From: Gammaproteobacteria bacterium
GTDB lineage: Bacteria > Pseudomonadota > Gammaproteobacteria > Arenicellales > JAOTYS01
Direction of reading: 5' to 3'
Assembly: GCA_029861795.1 (NCBI GenBank)
Contig: JAOTYS010000002.1
Span: forward strand, 1 to 37,230
Length of the DNA stretch: 37,230 bases
Positions 23,828 to 33,074 of the stretch are shown piece by piece; within the stretch, counting starts at the first letter, position 1, and each line of letters starts with the position of its first letter. The notes under the pieces were generated by a model. The model was given only the letters and a program-made list of their open reading frames with translations. It did not search any database and was not told the DNA's origin. A program made the translations under genes and the position numbers.

Positions 23828-25684
23828 TCAACTCGGTTTCGAATCCTGATACTCGGCATCTACGACTCGTTGGTGTGTGCCTGAGCTGCTTGAGTTTGAG
23901 CCATCCGGTACTTTAGTTTCTGCGTAGGGTCCCGACTCTTTAGACTGAGCGTAAATGACCACTCCTGCCTCTTTAAGATCTTTTTCAAGTGCCGCTGCAC
24001 GCTCAGTTGCTTGCTCAGCATTTCGACTAGTAACCGCCTCTCGCGTAGTGCGCAATCCGGTCTCGACCCGTTGTCGCAGATCATCTGTCAGTTTGTCACT
24101 GAATTCGGCTAACATTTTTTCGGCCGCGTAGCAGGTGCTATCGGCAGCGTTGAGTTGATCCGCCTGGGCGCGACGTTTCTTATCTTCTTCTGCGTAACGC
24201 TCAGCATCCTTAATCATTCGATCTTTCTCTTCGTCAGACAGTCGTGTGGAACCACTAATGGTAATGGACTGGGATTTGCCGGTCGCCGTATCCTTGGCGG
24301 TCACGTTGAGAATGCCACTCGGATCAATATCAAACGTTACATCGATTTTCGGGATCCCGCGAGGAGCGGGTGGCAGTCCATCGAGGTTGAATTGACCAAG
24401 GCTAGTGTTATCGCTAGTCATTGGTCGTTCACCCTGATAAACGTGTATGGTCACGCTGGTCTGCATGTCGGCAGCTGTGGAAAAGGTCTCTGTGTGTTTT
24501 ACCGGGATAGGTGTATTGCGTGCAATTAATGAAGTAGCGACCCCGCCCAGAGTCTCCACACCTAGTGTTAGCGGCGTAACATCGACAAGCACAATGTCGC
24601 CGACTTCCCCTGACAGCACTCCTGCTTGGATGGCGGCACCACTAGCGACGCACTCCATAGGATCGACCCCCATTTCCGCGGGCCGCCCAAACATGCCCTC
24701 AAAGAAGCTGCGGACACAAGGCATGCGAGTTGGACCACCTACAAACACAATGCGATCAATATCTTTGGGTTCAGAATGTGCATCTTTCAAGGCTTGCTCT
24801 ACCGGTCCGCGGCAGCGTTCGATCTCCGGGCCCACCAGACGGTCAAGTTCCGCCCGCGTAAGGTCAACGTCCAAATGGTGAATCTGACCGCCCGCACTTA
24901 TCAGATACGGAAGCGTGATGTGTGTGGTCGTCGTGGCGGATAGCTCGATCTTTGCGATCTCCGCCGCTTCTTTAAGACGGGCAACAGCGTTTCGATCGTC
25001 ACGGATATCCAAGCCTTTGTTTCTCTTGAAGTCATCAGCAAGGTGCTCGAATATTCGTTGATCCATATCTGTGCCACCGAGGTGAGTGTCGCCGCTGGTT
25101 GAAACGACCTCAAATACACCCTTGCCAAAATCCATGATGGTGGTGTCAAGTGTCCCGCCGCCGAAATCGATTACTGCGATACGCAGGTCTTGGCCTGCGC
25201 GATCCAGTCCATAAGCAAGGGAAGCTGCGGTGGGTTCATTGACAAGGCGGGCGACTTCGATTCCAGCTATATTGGCCGCATCTTTGGTAGAACTGCGTTG
25301 GTTATCATCGAAGTAGGCGGGTACGGTGACCACCGCCTTGTCCACGCTCTCTCCGAGGAAGGCTTCCGCGTCCTGCTTTATCTTCTTTAACAGAAACGCG
25401 GATAGCTGTTCTGGAGAGAATTCCTGATCACGCAACATGATCTTCTTTCGCTGACCCATTGATCTTTTGAACGCTGTCGTGGTTCCCTCCGGGTTAGTTG
25501 CGGCCTGGCGTCTCGCCGGCTCTCCAACAAGCATTTGTCCATCGGGAGTCAACGCCACATAGCTGGGAAATGCCTTACCACCAAGGCTTACACCCTCGGC
25601 GCTAGGAATGATGACTGGGCGCCCGGCACGAAGCGTTGCGGCGGCTGAATTCGAGGTTCCGAGATCGATTCCGATTATGGCCAT
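23828..25684 (-). CDS. dnaK: DnaK-type Hsp70 chaperone
   Basis: 618 aa. Nucleotide-binding domain motifs are intact: MAIIGIDLGTSNSAAA, TVPAYFDDNQRSSTKDAANIAG, the phosphate-2 IAVIDFGGGTLDTT, and VFVGGPTRMP. The linker/substrate domain has DVTPLTLGVETLGG and FDIDPSGILNVTAKD. The end is VVDAEYQD, similar to the usual EEV(K)DA-rich tail. Lack of grpE nearby and an FNR promoter instead of a heat-shock one suggest a dedicated low-oxygen Hsp70. GATAAT, 29.5 nt from the box centre, gives a transcript start near 25751. Confidence 0.95.
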   Translation of the reverse strand: MAIIGIDLGTSNSAAATLRAGRPVIIPSAEGVSLGGKAFPSYVALTPDGQMLVGEPARRQAATNPEGTTTAFKRSMGQRKKIMLRDQEFSPEQLSAFLLKKIKQDAEAFLGESVDKAVVTVPAYFDDNQRSSTKDAANIAGIEVARLVNEPTAASLAYGLDRAGQDLRIAVIDFGGGTLDTTIMDFGKGVFEVVSTSGDTHLGGTDMDQRIFEHLADDFKRNKGLDIRDDRNAVARLKEAAEIAKIELSATTTTHITLPYLISAGGQIHHLDVDLTRAELDRLVGPEIERCRGPVEQALKDAHSEPKDIDRIVFVGGPTRMPCVRSFFEGMFGRPAEMGVDPMECVASGAAIQAGVLSGEVGDIVLVDVTPLTLGVETLGGVATSLIARNTPIPVKHTETFSTAADMQTSVTIHVYQGERPMTSDNTSLGQFNLDGLPPAPRGIPKIDVTFDIDPSGILNVTAKDTATGKSQSITISGSTRLSDEEKDRMIKDAERYAEEDKKRRAQADQLNAADSTCYAAEKMLAEFSDKLTDDLRQRVETGLRTTREAVTSRNAEQATERAAALEKDLKEAGVVIYAQSKESGPYAETKVPDGSNSSSSGTHQRVVDAEYQDSKPS

Positions 25685-25757
25685 GGCTAACTTGTCCTGC
25701 TCTAGGTTTCCATCCGTTCTTACAAACCAATCCGCGATGATTGATTATGAATCATGA

Positions 25758-25825
25758 ATTATCAGCGGAGCAATTCCCACCAATATTGATCGGAATCAAG
25801 ACTAGCTAAAGCTGTCGATGATAAT
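25758..25825. promoter_or_regulatory. Perfect FNR box between dnaK and archease-rtcB
   Basis: TTGAT-CGGA-ATCAA at 25786-25799. Minus strand (dnaK): GATAAT at 25763-25758, 29.5 nt from the centre. Plus strand (archease): GATAAT at 25820-25825, 27.5 nt from the centre. Both -10 elements match five of six, making this the clearest bidirectional FNR promoter in the window. Confidence 0.88.
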
Positions 25826-25875
25826 TGATTCCCTGAGCAGGACACTAGACACAGAGGATTGATGGTTCTTTCGAG

Positions 25876-26322
25876 ATGGGTAGGTGTGGAGGATCTCCGA
25901 AATCTGGTGGCCATTGGGAGCACTTCGCCCATGCCGCCGATATTGGTGTCCGGGGCTGTGGTAGCAGCTTGGAACAGGCCTTTGAGCAAGGAGCGATGGC
26001 ATTGACTGCCGCCATCACCGATCCGGAGCAGGTAAAGCCAGAGCAGTTGGTTACCGTGCAGTGTGAGGCACCAGACCGTGAACTGCTGTTTGTGGAATGG
26101 CTTAACACCTTGATCTACGAAATGGCGACTAGAAACATGTTGTTTAGTCGCTTTCGTCTAAAAATTGAGGGTAATGTTTTGCGAGCCGAGGTCTACGGCG
26201 AAGGTGTGGACTTGCGCCGACATGAGCCGGCAGTGGAAGCAAAGGGTGCAACCTATACTGAGCTCTACGTAGGCGCCGTCAACGATGGGCCGTGGGTTGC
26301 GCAGTGTGTGGTTGACGTGTAG
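25876..26322 (+). CDS. Archease (RtcB activator)
   Basis: Archease speeds up guanylylation and turnover of the RtcB ligase. The 148-residue protein shows the family pattern: EHFAHAADIGVRGCG, SLEQAFEQGAMAL, LLFVEWLNTLIYEMATRN, and near the end the EVKGATYTEL-like stretch (EAKGATYTELYVG) and a terminal VDV. ATG 25876 has no strong ribosome-binding site; homology starts at about residue 13. It is followed 10 nt later by rtcB and preceded by a bidirectional FNR promoter. Confidence 0.9.
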   Translation: MGRCGGSPKSGGHWEHFAHAADIGVRGCGSSLEQAFEQGAMALTAAITDPEQVKPEQLVTVQCEAPDRELLFVEWLNTLIYEMATRNMLFSRFRLKIEGNVLRAEVYGEGVDLRRHEPAVEAKGATYTELYVGAVNDGPWVAQCVVDV

Positions 26323-26332
26323 CGATCAAGCC

Positions 26333-27763
26333 GTGGATACCAATCGACTCACTTGCCTCACCGAATATAGCTGGCGCATCGAGCCCCATGGAAACATGCG
26401 TGTGCCGGTGGTCGTTTACGCAGATACCGATCTTATCGAACAGATGGACGAAAAGGTATACGAGCAGGCGGTAAATGTTGCGAGTTTGCCGGGCATTGTC
26501 GGGAATTGTTATGCAATGCCTGATGCGCACTGGGGCTATGGCTTTCCCATTGGGGGTGTGGCGGCATTTGATCCTACGGACAACGGTGTTGTGTCTGCGG
26601 GAGGAGTGGGTTTTGATATCTCCTGTGGTGTAAGGACGCTTCACACGGGTCTTACTGTTAAGGACATTGAACCTGTCAAGACCGAGCTTGCCGATGCACT
26701 TTATGGACGTGTGCCCGTTGGGATGGGAAGTAGGGGGAAGTTGACTCTAGATGATAAGGAATTGGACGCAATGCTGAGCGGGGGTGCCCAATGGGCGGTA
26801 GAACGTGGCTACGGCAGGCCCCAAGACTTGCTTCACATTGAGGAGCATGGCTGCATGATGGGGGCACAGCCCGACGCAGTATCCGCGCATGCCAAGAATC
26901 GGCAAAGAAAGGAGATGGGAACACTCGGTTCAGGAAATCACTATCTAGAGATACAGGCAGTTACGGAGATATTTGACCAATCCAAGGCGCGTGCTTTCGA
27001 GCTCTCAAAAGACGACATCGTAGTCACAATCCATTGTGGTTCTCGCGGGTTAGGGCATCAGATTGGCACTGAGTTTCTTAAAGAAATGGTTATGGCTGCC
27101 GGTAAATATGGCATTACATTGCCAGACCGTGAGCTTGCTTGCGCACCCATTGAGTCACCTTTGGGAGGGCGCTATCTTGGGGCAATGCGCGCTGCGATAA
27201 ATTGTGCGTTGGCGAATCGACAGATTATTACTCACCTTGTGAGAAGTGTTTTTCAGAAATTGTTTCCGACAGCAGATCTGAGACTCTTTTATGATGTATC
27301 TCACAACACTTGCAAGGCCGAAGAGCACGTTATAGCAGGCACGGTCAGAAACCTTTTTGTGCATCGCAAAGGCGCTACCCGCGCCTTCGGACCCGGGCAC
27401 CCAGACATTCCAGAAGCTTTTCGCTCTTCAGGCCAGCCTGTACTTATCGGTGGATCGATGGGAACCGCCTCCTATGTTCTTGTCGGCACTGAGGATAGCG
27501 AGACCTTGTCCTTTGCATCGGCGTGTCATGGCGCTGGACGCGGCATGAGCAGACGACAGGCTCGCAAGACCTGGTCGGGCAGACATCTCATTGATGAACT
27601 GGCGAGCCGCGGTATTGTCATACGCAGCCCGTCACAGCGAGGCGTCGCCGAAGAAGCGCCCGGAGCATATAAGGACGTCGACGCCGTGGTGGAGGCGGCC
27701 GACCGTGCAGGTCTCGCTGGTCGAGTCGCAAAGCTACGACCATTGGTATGTATTAAAGGATAG
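26333..27763 (+). CDS. rtcB: RNA-splicing ligase RtcB
   Basis: Ligates RNA ends carrying 2',3'-cyclic or 3'-phosphate to 5'-OH ends with GTP and Mn2+. All key residues are visible: Cys98 and its Asp in GVGFDISCGVR, GSGNHYLE, IHCGSRGLGHQ, the SHNTCKAE histidine and the guanylylated His of ACHGAGRGMSR. From GTG 26333 the protein is 476 aa and the cysteine falls at residue 98, as in Pyrococcus RtcB, which supports this start over ATG 26285, which would overlap archease. Pairing with archease is common; pairing with rtcA in a separate FNR-linked locus is discussed under findings. Confidence 0.95.
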   Translation: MDTNRLTCLTEYSWRIEPHGNMRVPVVVYADTDLIEQMDEKVYEQAVNVASLPGIVGNCYAMPDAHWGYGFPIGGVAAFDPTDNGVVSAGGVGFDISCGVRTLHTGLTVKDIEPVKTELADALYGRVPVGMGSRGKLTLDDKELDAMLSGGAQWAVERGYGRPQDLLHIEEHGCMMGAQPDAVSAHAKNRQRKEMGTLGSGNHYLEIQAVTEIFDQSKARAFELSKDDIVVTIHCGSRGLGHQIGTEFLKEMVMAAGKYGITLPDRELACAPIESPLGGRYLGAMRAAINCALANRQIITHLVRSVFQKLFPTADLRLFYDVSHNTCKAEEHVIAGTVRNLFVHRKGATRAFGPGHPDIPEAFRSSGQPVLIGGSMGTASYVLVGTEDSETLSFASACHGAGRGMSRRQARKTWSGRHLIDELASRGIVIRSPSQRGVAEEAPGAYKDVDAVVEAADRAGLAGRVAKLRPLVCIKG

Positions 27764-27830
27764 GCGCAATACGCGGCGATAATGTCTCGCTGGCTATCCT
27801 TGGCGAGTGGACGTGTGGCCTCGATCGAAG

Positions 27831-29315
27831 CTAATTCACAGGACCGGTTTTGTAATTTTCCCGGGACTGCCCGGCGAGTACATAGAGCTTTTCATATTCC
27901 TTGGCGCTGTGGCTCCAACTGAAATCACACCGCATTCCGTTCATCATGAGATCTCGCCATACTTCGGGTGCTTGCCGATAGACGGTCGCTGCGCGTTCTA
28001 CGCACCTCAGCATATCTTGTGCGACATCTGTATCAAATAAGAATCCTGTTGCGGTGTGGTTTTCGATAGTGGATTCGTCGGTATCAACGACTGAGTCCAC
28101 CAGACCACCAACTGCTCGCACAATGGGGACAGTTCCATAACGCAAGCTATACATTTGGTTTAGCCCACAAGGCTCAAACCGTGATGGCATCAATAACATA
28201 TCTGCGCCGGCCTCAATGCGATGTGCTAGTTCTTCGCTAAAGCCAATGTGTGCCGCCATCTTCCCTGGATATCGAGTGCAAGCTTTAATGATTTCGCGCT
28301 CGAATTTGTGATCTCCACTTCCCAGAATGACGATTTCTACGCGCAATCTCTCGATCATTTGTGGTAGGGCGGTGAGAACGAGGTCAATGCCTTTCTGATT
28401 CACCAGTCTTCCGATATAGGCGATTAATGGTTTGTCGGGATCTAATGCGAGTTCGAGGCTTTGTTGCAGTGCCTGTTTGTTCACTTCTTTTCCAGTGATA
28501 CTGGATGATCCATAATTGCAGTCGATAAGGTGATCGTTTTCCGGATCCCAAACGTCGTAGTCCACGCCGTTTAGGATACCTATTAGATGCTCGGATCTGC
28601 CTCGCAACAGGCCATCGAGACCACTCCCAGAGTCCGGCGTCTTGATTTCATCGGCATAAGTAGGGCTCACTGTTGTCAAGTAATCGGCGTAAACAAGACC
28701 TCCTTTGATAAAGGAGAAATTGTCATGGAACTCTAATCTATCTGGATGCCAAAGCTTTTCTGGCAATGCGAGCGATTCAAACACCTCTCGAGAAAACAGT
28801 CCTTGGTAGGCAAGATTATGAATGGTGAATATAGTCGCTGGGCGACGCCGATCTTCAGCTAGAAGCGCCGGCACCAGGCCAGTGTGCCAGTCATTGCAAT
28901 GCAAGACATCCGGTGTCCACTCAAGTTCAGTATTGCCCAAGACGAGTTCCACGATCGCCTTGGAGAAAACGCCAAAGCGCGTCGCGTTGTCTGGCCACTC
29001 TTGATCCTGTGCATCGGTATACGGGCCGCCGGGCCGCCGGAAGCATTCCGGGCAGTCTACAAGGTAAATTGGCACTGCAATATCCGCAATTTGGATCTGT
29101 CGAAGACTCACATCAGCCGAACTATCGGAAATGTGAACAGGAGTCGTCTTGACATGTTTGTGGGGTCGCTTTAGGGCAGTTGGGTATGCCGGCATGATAA
29201 TTCGGATATCTATGCCGAGCTGATGCAGCGCACGTGGAAGCAAGCCTGCCACGTCGGCTAACCCCCCAGTCTTAATCAGAGGGTAAACCTCAGCAGAAGC
29301 GAATAGCACTCGCAT
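27831..29315 (-). CDS. glgA: Glycogen synthase (ADP-glucose type, GT5)
   Basis: Transfers glucose from ADP-glucose to the growing alpha-1,4-glucan. The N-terminus MRVLFASAEVYPLIKTGGLADV includes the ADP-glucose-binding KTGGL at residues 15-19. GRLVNQKGIDLV and PSRFEPCGLNQMYSLRYG mark the GT-B C-terminal domain. At 494 aa it is close to the E. coli length (477). It lies 54 nt after glgB on the same strand and converges with rtcB. Confidence 0.95.
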   Translation of the reverse strand: MRVLFASAEVYPLIKTGGLADVAGLLPRALHQLGIDIRIIMPAYPTALKRPHKHVKTTPVHISDSSADVSLRQIQIADIAVPIYLVDCPECFRRPGGPYTDAQDQEWPDNATRFGVFSKAIVELVLGNTELEWTPDVLHCNDWHTGLVPALLAEDRRRPATIFTIHNLAYQGLFSREVFESLALPEKLWHPDRLEFHDNFSFIKGGLVYADYLTTVSPTYADEIKTPDSGSGLDGLLRGRSEHLIGILNGVDYDVWDPENDHLIDCNYGSSSITGKEVNKQALQQSLELALDPDKPLIAYIGRLVNQKGIDLVLTALPQMIERLRVEIVILGSGDHKFEREIIKACTRYPGKMAAHIGFSEELAHRIEAGADMLLMPSRFEPCGLNQMYSLRYGTVPIVRAVGGLVDSVVDTDESTIENHTATGFLFDTDVAQDMLRCVERAATVYRQAPEVWRDLMMNGMRCDFSWSHSAKEYEKLYVLAGQSRENYKTGPVN

Positions 29316-29369
29316 GTCGGATCCGCAGACTCAGGCTTGGCGGGCTTGATAGCCAGCAAACTTCCAGCT

Positions 29370-31547
29370 TCAAGACGGTTCCGAAAGCTGAAGAATAATC
29401 CCTGCCAAAGGGGGCAGTGTTAGGGTCAGGGAGTGGCGTCGGCCCATCCAGGGCGCAGGGGTGGTGCGTACAAAAGCGGCGTTGCCCACATTTCCACCTC
29501 CATAATGGCTTGAATCCGAATTTAGCAGCTCCTTGTACACTCCGGCTGCCGGGACTCCTATGCGGTACTGATGTCTTGGCACGGGTGTAAAATTTAATAT
29601 CATCAAAAGAAAGGCATCATCGCTTCGTCGCAGATAACTCAACACCGACTGAGAGGCATCATGGCAGTCTATCCATTCAAATCCCTTTGACTCGAAATCG
29701 TACTGATACAGGGCCGGGTTTTCCCGAAAAAGTCTGTTCAAGTCAGCAATGAGAGCTTGTACCCCGTGATGCACGGGCGCGTCCAATAGGTGCCAGTCAA
29801 GGGCCGAATCATGATCCCACTCGGTTAACTGGGCAAACTCATTACCCATAAAAAGAAGCTTCTTGCCTGGGTAGGTGAACATGTACGTATACAGTAAGCG
29901 TAAATTGGCAAAGCGCTGCCATTCGTCCCCCGGCATCTTGGAGAGCATAGAGCGCTTGCCATGAACCACTTCATCGTGGGAAAAAGGGAGCACGAAGTTC
30001 TCGTGAAACGCGTATAGCAACCCGAAAGTCAGCTTGTCATGATTATAATGGCGGTAGATAGGATTCATCTCCATGTACTGGAGTGAGTCGTGCATCCAGC
30101 CCATATTCCACTTCATCGAAAAGCCTAGACCACCCACCCAGGTCGGACGTGTAACCAGTGGCCAGGCCGTGGATTCTTCGGCGATCATCAGAGAGCCGGG
30201 GAAGTCTTGGTGGGTCAATCGGTTGAGCTCGCGCATAAGATCGATGGCTTCGAGGTTTTCGTTGCCTCCATGCACATTGGGAATCCAGTCACCTGCTTCT
30301 CGTGAGTAATCCAGATATAACATCGACGCGACAGCGTCTACGCGCATGCCGTCTATGTGGAATTCATCTAACCAATACATCGCGCTAGATAACAAAAAGC
30401 TTTTGACTTCGTGTCGCCCATAGTTGAACACCAACGTTCCCCAGTCGCGGTGCTCGCCGCGGCGCGGGTCCTCATGCTCGTACAGCGCGGTGCCATCGTA
30501 TCGCGCGATCCCGTGTGGATCCTTGGGGAAGTGGGCAGGCGCCCAGTCGATTAAAACGCCGATATCGTGAATATGACAGTGGTTTACAAAATAACGAAAG
30601 TCATCTGGTTCACCGAAGCGACTGGTCGGCGCAAAGTACCCCGTGGTTTGGTATCCCCATGAGGCGTCCAGAGGATGTTCTGTAACCGGCAAGAGCTCAA
30701 TATGGGTGAAGCCTAGCGGGCCAACGTAATCGACCAATTGATGTGCCAGCTCTCTATAGCTCAGCATGTCTCCGTTTTCTGTGCGTTGCCAGGAGCCTAA
30801 ATGGACTTCATAAATTGACAATGGCTTATGCAGCCACTCGCTGTCGCGGCGTTGTGCCATCCAGTCTTCATCTGTCCACCGAAAATCCACGGGGCCGGTA
30901 ACGACAGCGGCTGTTGAGGGGCGTTTTTCGAACAGGAATCCGTAAGGATCGCTTTTCAGAGTAAGCTTCCCATCATGGCCAAGTATTTCATACTTATATA
31001 GAGCCCCCGGCTGCAGGTCTGGGATTAGCAATTCCCAAACACCACTGGCGCCGCGGTTACGCATTGGGTGGCGGGTACCATCCCACTGATTGAAATCGCC
31101 CACCACGCTAACACGCTCGGCGTTTGGTGCCCAGGTGGCGAACAACACGCCCGGCACATCGTCCGTGTTCCAGCACCGGGCGCCTAGAAATCGGTGCGCC
31201 TGGTAGTGCGTGCCGGACTGGAAGCTTTGCAGGTCAGACTCCGAGATCTGGGCGGGAAAGCAGTATGGGTCGTAACGGGTGTGCTTTCGCCCTCGACCAT
31301 CTGTCCAGCAGACGCGGTAGCGCTCTGGGACTTTGCCCGTAGGGCCTCGCCATTCATATAGATTTGAGTCGGGGATTCGTTTCATGTCCTCACCGATTTC
31401 AACAATGGATACCGACACCGCGCCTCTAATATGAACGCGTATTACCTCCTCATTACCGCATCTGTGCTTGCCGAGAACTGAGAAGGGGTCGTGATGACGT
31501 GCTTCGACGACTTTTATTAGGTCTGGCTTTATGCTCGCTGTATTCAT
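29370..31547 (-). CDS. glgB: 1,4-alpha-glucan branching enzyme (GH13)
   Basis: Forms alpha-1,6 branches in glycogen. N-terminal CBM48-type modules ([31 protein letters not shown]) precede the catalytic barrel with the nucleophile region [17 protein letters not shown], the acid IAEESTAWP and [12 protein letters not shown]. About 725 aa, the normal long proteobacterial form. ATG 31547 is given; a GTG two codons upstream (31553) is equally possible, and neither has a clear ribosome-binding site. Upstream of glgA; divergent from glgC. Confidence 0.95.
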   Translation of the reverse strand: MNTASIKPDLIKVVEARHHDPFSVLGKHRCGNEEVIRVHIRGAVSVSIVEIGEDMKRIPDSNLYEWRGPTGKVPERYRVCWTDGRGRKHTRYDPYCFPAQISESDLQSFQSGTHYQAHRFLGARCWNTDDVPGVLFATWAPNAERVSVVGDFNQWDGTRHPMRNRGASGVWELLIPDLQPGALYKYEILGHDGKLTLKSDPYGFLFEKRPSTAAVVTGPVDFRWTDEDWMAQRRDSEWLHKPLSIYEVHLGSWQRTENGDMLSYRELAHQLVDYVGPLGFTHIELLPVTEHPLDASWGYQTTGYFAPTSRFGEPDDFRYFVNHCHIHDIGVLIDWAPAHFPKDPHGIARYDGTALYEHEDPRRGEHRDWGTLVFNYGRHEVKSFLLSSAMYWLDEFHIDGMRVDAVASMLYLDYSREAGDWIPNVHGGNENLEAIDLMRELNRLTHQDFPGSLMIAEESTAWPLVTRPTWVGGLGFSMKWNMGWMHDSLQYMEMNPIYRHYNHDKLTFGLLYAFHENFVLPFSHDEVVHGKRSMLSKMPGDEWQRFANLRLLYTYMFTYPGKKLLFMGNEFAQLTEWDHDSALDWHLLDAPVHHGVQALIADLNRLFRENPALYQYDFESKGFEWIDCHDASQSVLSYLRRSDDAFLLMILNFTPVPRHQYRIGVPAAGVYKELLNSDSSHYGGGNVGNAAFVRTTPAPWMGRRHSLTLTLPPLAGIILQLSEPS

Positions 31548-31691
31548 TGCCACTTGAGCAGCATCAATGTTATCGACGTGTCTTCTTGGGTATTGTTCGT
31601 TACGCTTTGATTTCAGCGCGCAGATCCACGATAGTCCAGGAATCGCGTTTCATTACAACTTTGACACCGATCAGACATTGGTGCTCCACAA

Positions 31692-33074
31692 ATGTCCAAA
31701 ATCCTGTCCAATCATGACTCAAATCAAACAACCGGCTCGCCGCCTACGGTCAGGCCGCATTTCGGGTGCCAACATGGTACTGTTTCCAGGGCTGATCTCG
31801 CGCCAACAGAACCCGGGCTAAAATACCAGGGGTCGCCTTCCCCGCGCGTTATTCGCAACACGCTCGCGCTAGTTTTGGCTGGAGGCCGAGGTGTCAGATT
31901 AAAGGATCTAACACAATGGCGGACCAAGCCCGCAGTGCATTTCGGGGGCAAGTTCAGGATCATTGATTTCACCTTGTCGAACTGCATCAACTCCGGTATA
32001 CGCCACATTGGTGTGTTGACCCAGTATAAGGCGCATTCACTTATCAAGCATATTCAAAAGGGCTGGGGGTTTCTTAGGGGAGAATTCAATGAGTTTGTGG
32101 AACTGCTACCCGCACAGCAACGCATCGAGGCCTCTTGGTACACCGGCACAGCCGATGCAATTTATCAAAATCTCGACATCATCCGTGATCACAATCCAGC
32201 CCTAGTGTTAATTCTAGCAGGCGACCACGTCTACAAAGCCGACTATGGGATGATGATCAATTATCACATTGAAACCAATGCCGACGTAACCGTAGGGTGT
32301 ATCGATGTCCCCATCGAGCAAGCGTCTCAATTTGGCGTAATGGCGATCGATAGTGAGTTTCGTGTGACCAAATTTGTAGAAAAACCCGCACACCCGGAAC
32401 CGAAGCCTGGGTCAAAGAATATGGCGCTAGTTTCCATGGGGATCTATTTGTTTGATACAGGATTCCTTTCCGATCACTTGACAAAAGATGCAAATACGTC
32501 GGGATCGAAGCACGATTTCGGAAAGGACATCATACCATCACTCATCAACGAACATCGGGTTATTGCATATCCTTTCTCTGAAATGCAGCCGCGAGCTTAT
32601 TGGCGTGATGTGGGCACGGTGGATGCATACTACGAGGCCAATATGGAACTCATTGGGGTGACGCCAGAGCTCAATTTGTATGATATGGATTGGCCCATTT
32701 GGGCGTATCAACCACCGGTTCCTCCTGCTAAGTTTGTATTCGATGACGACGATCGGCGTGGGATGGCGGTGGACTCTATGGTCGCGGGTGGTTGCATTAT
32801 CTCCGGGGCAACGGTGAGGCACTCCATATTATTTTCAAATGTCAGAGTCGGGTCCTACACCGTGGTGCAAGATTCTGTTGTCATGCCGGAGGTGGTAATC
32901 GAAAAGAACTGTCATATCGAGGGCGCCATTATAGACAGGGGGTGTTATATACCGGAAGGTACGGTAATTGGACGAATCCCGGAACAAGACGAGAAACGAT
33001 TCTATGTGACTCCCAATGGTGTGGTTCTAATTACACCGGAGATGTTAGGGCAGGAACTGCATCATGTCCGATAG
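31692..33074 (+). CDS. glgC: Glucose-1-phosphate adenylyltransferase
   Basis: Makes ADP-glucose, the committed step of glycogen synthesis. Motifs: [75 protein letters not shown] and HDFGKDIIP, then a left-handed beta-helix C-terminal domain. At 460 aa it is longer than E. coli GlgC (431) because about 50 poorly conserved residues precede the first motif; the true start may be later, but no better start codon is visible in frame. Its end overlaps the GH57 gene by 11 nt. Confidence 0.94.
   Translation: MSKILSNHDSNQTTGSPPTVRPHFGCQHGTVSRADLAPTEPGLKYQGSPSPRVIRNTLALVLAGGRGVRLKDLTQWRTKPAVHFGGKFRIIDFTLSNCINSGIRHIGVLTQYKAHSLIKHIQKGWGFLRGEFNEFVELLPAQQRIEASWYTGTADAIYQNLDIIRDHNPALVLILAGDHVYKADYGMMINYHIETNADVTVGCIDVPIEQASQFGVMAIDSEFRVTKFVEKPAHPEPKPGSKNMALVSMGIYLFDTGFLSDHLTKDANTSGSKHDFGKDIIPSLINEHRVIAYPFSEMQPRAYWRDVGTVDAYYEANMELIGVTPELNLYDMDWPIWAYQPPVPPAKFVFDDDDRRGMAVDSMVAGGCIISGATVRHSILFSNVRVGSYTVVQDSVVMPEVVIEKNCHIEGAIIDRGCYIPEGTVIGRIPEQDEKRFYVTPNGVVLITPEMLGQELHHVR

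Noticed and set aside
25741..25763. Imperfect palindrome TGATTATGAATCATGAATTATCA next to the dnaK promoter
   Set aside because: The arms do not match any operator I know, and part of it is the dnaK -10 region itself.
26285..26332. Longer start for rtcB at ATG 26285
   Set aside because: It would overlap archease by 38 nt, the extra residues have no RtcB similarity, and the 26333 start gives the usual numbering of the active cysteine.
31661..31727. FNR-like sequences TTGAC-ACCG-ATCAG (31661) and ATGAC-TCAA-ATCAA (31714) near glgC
   Set aside because: Each has two mismatches, neither has a good -10 at 29.5 nt, and the second lies within the glgC reading frame.
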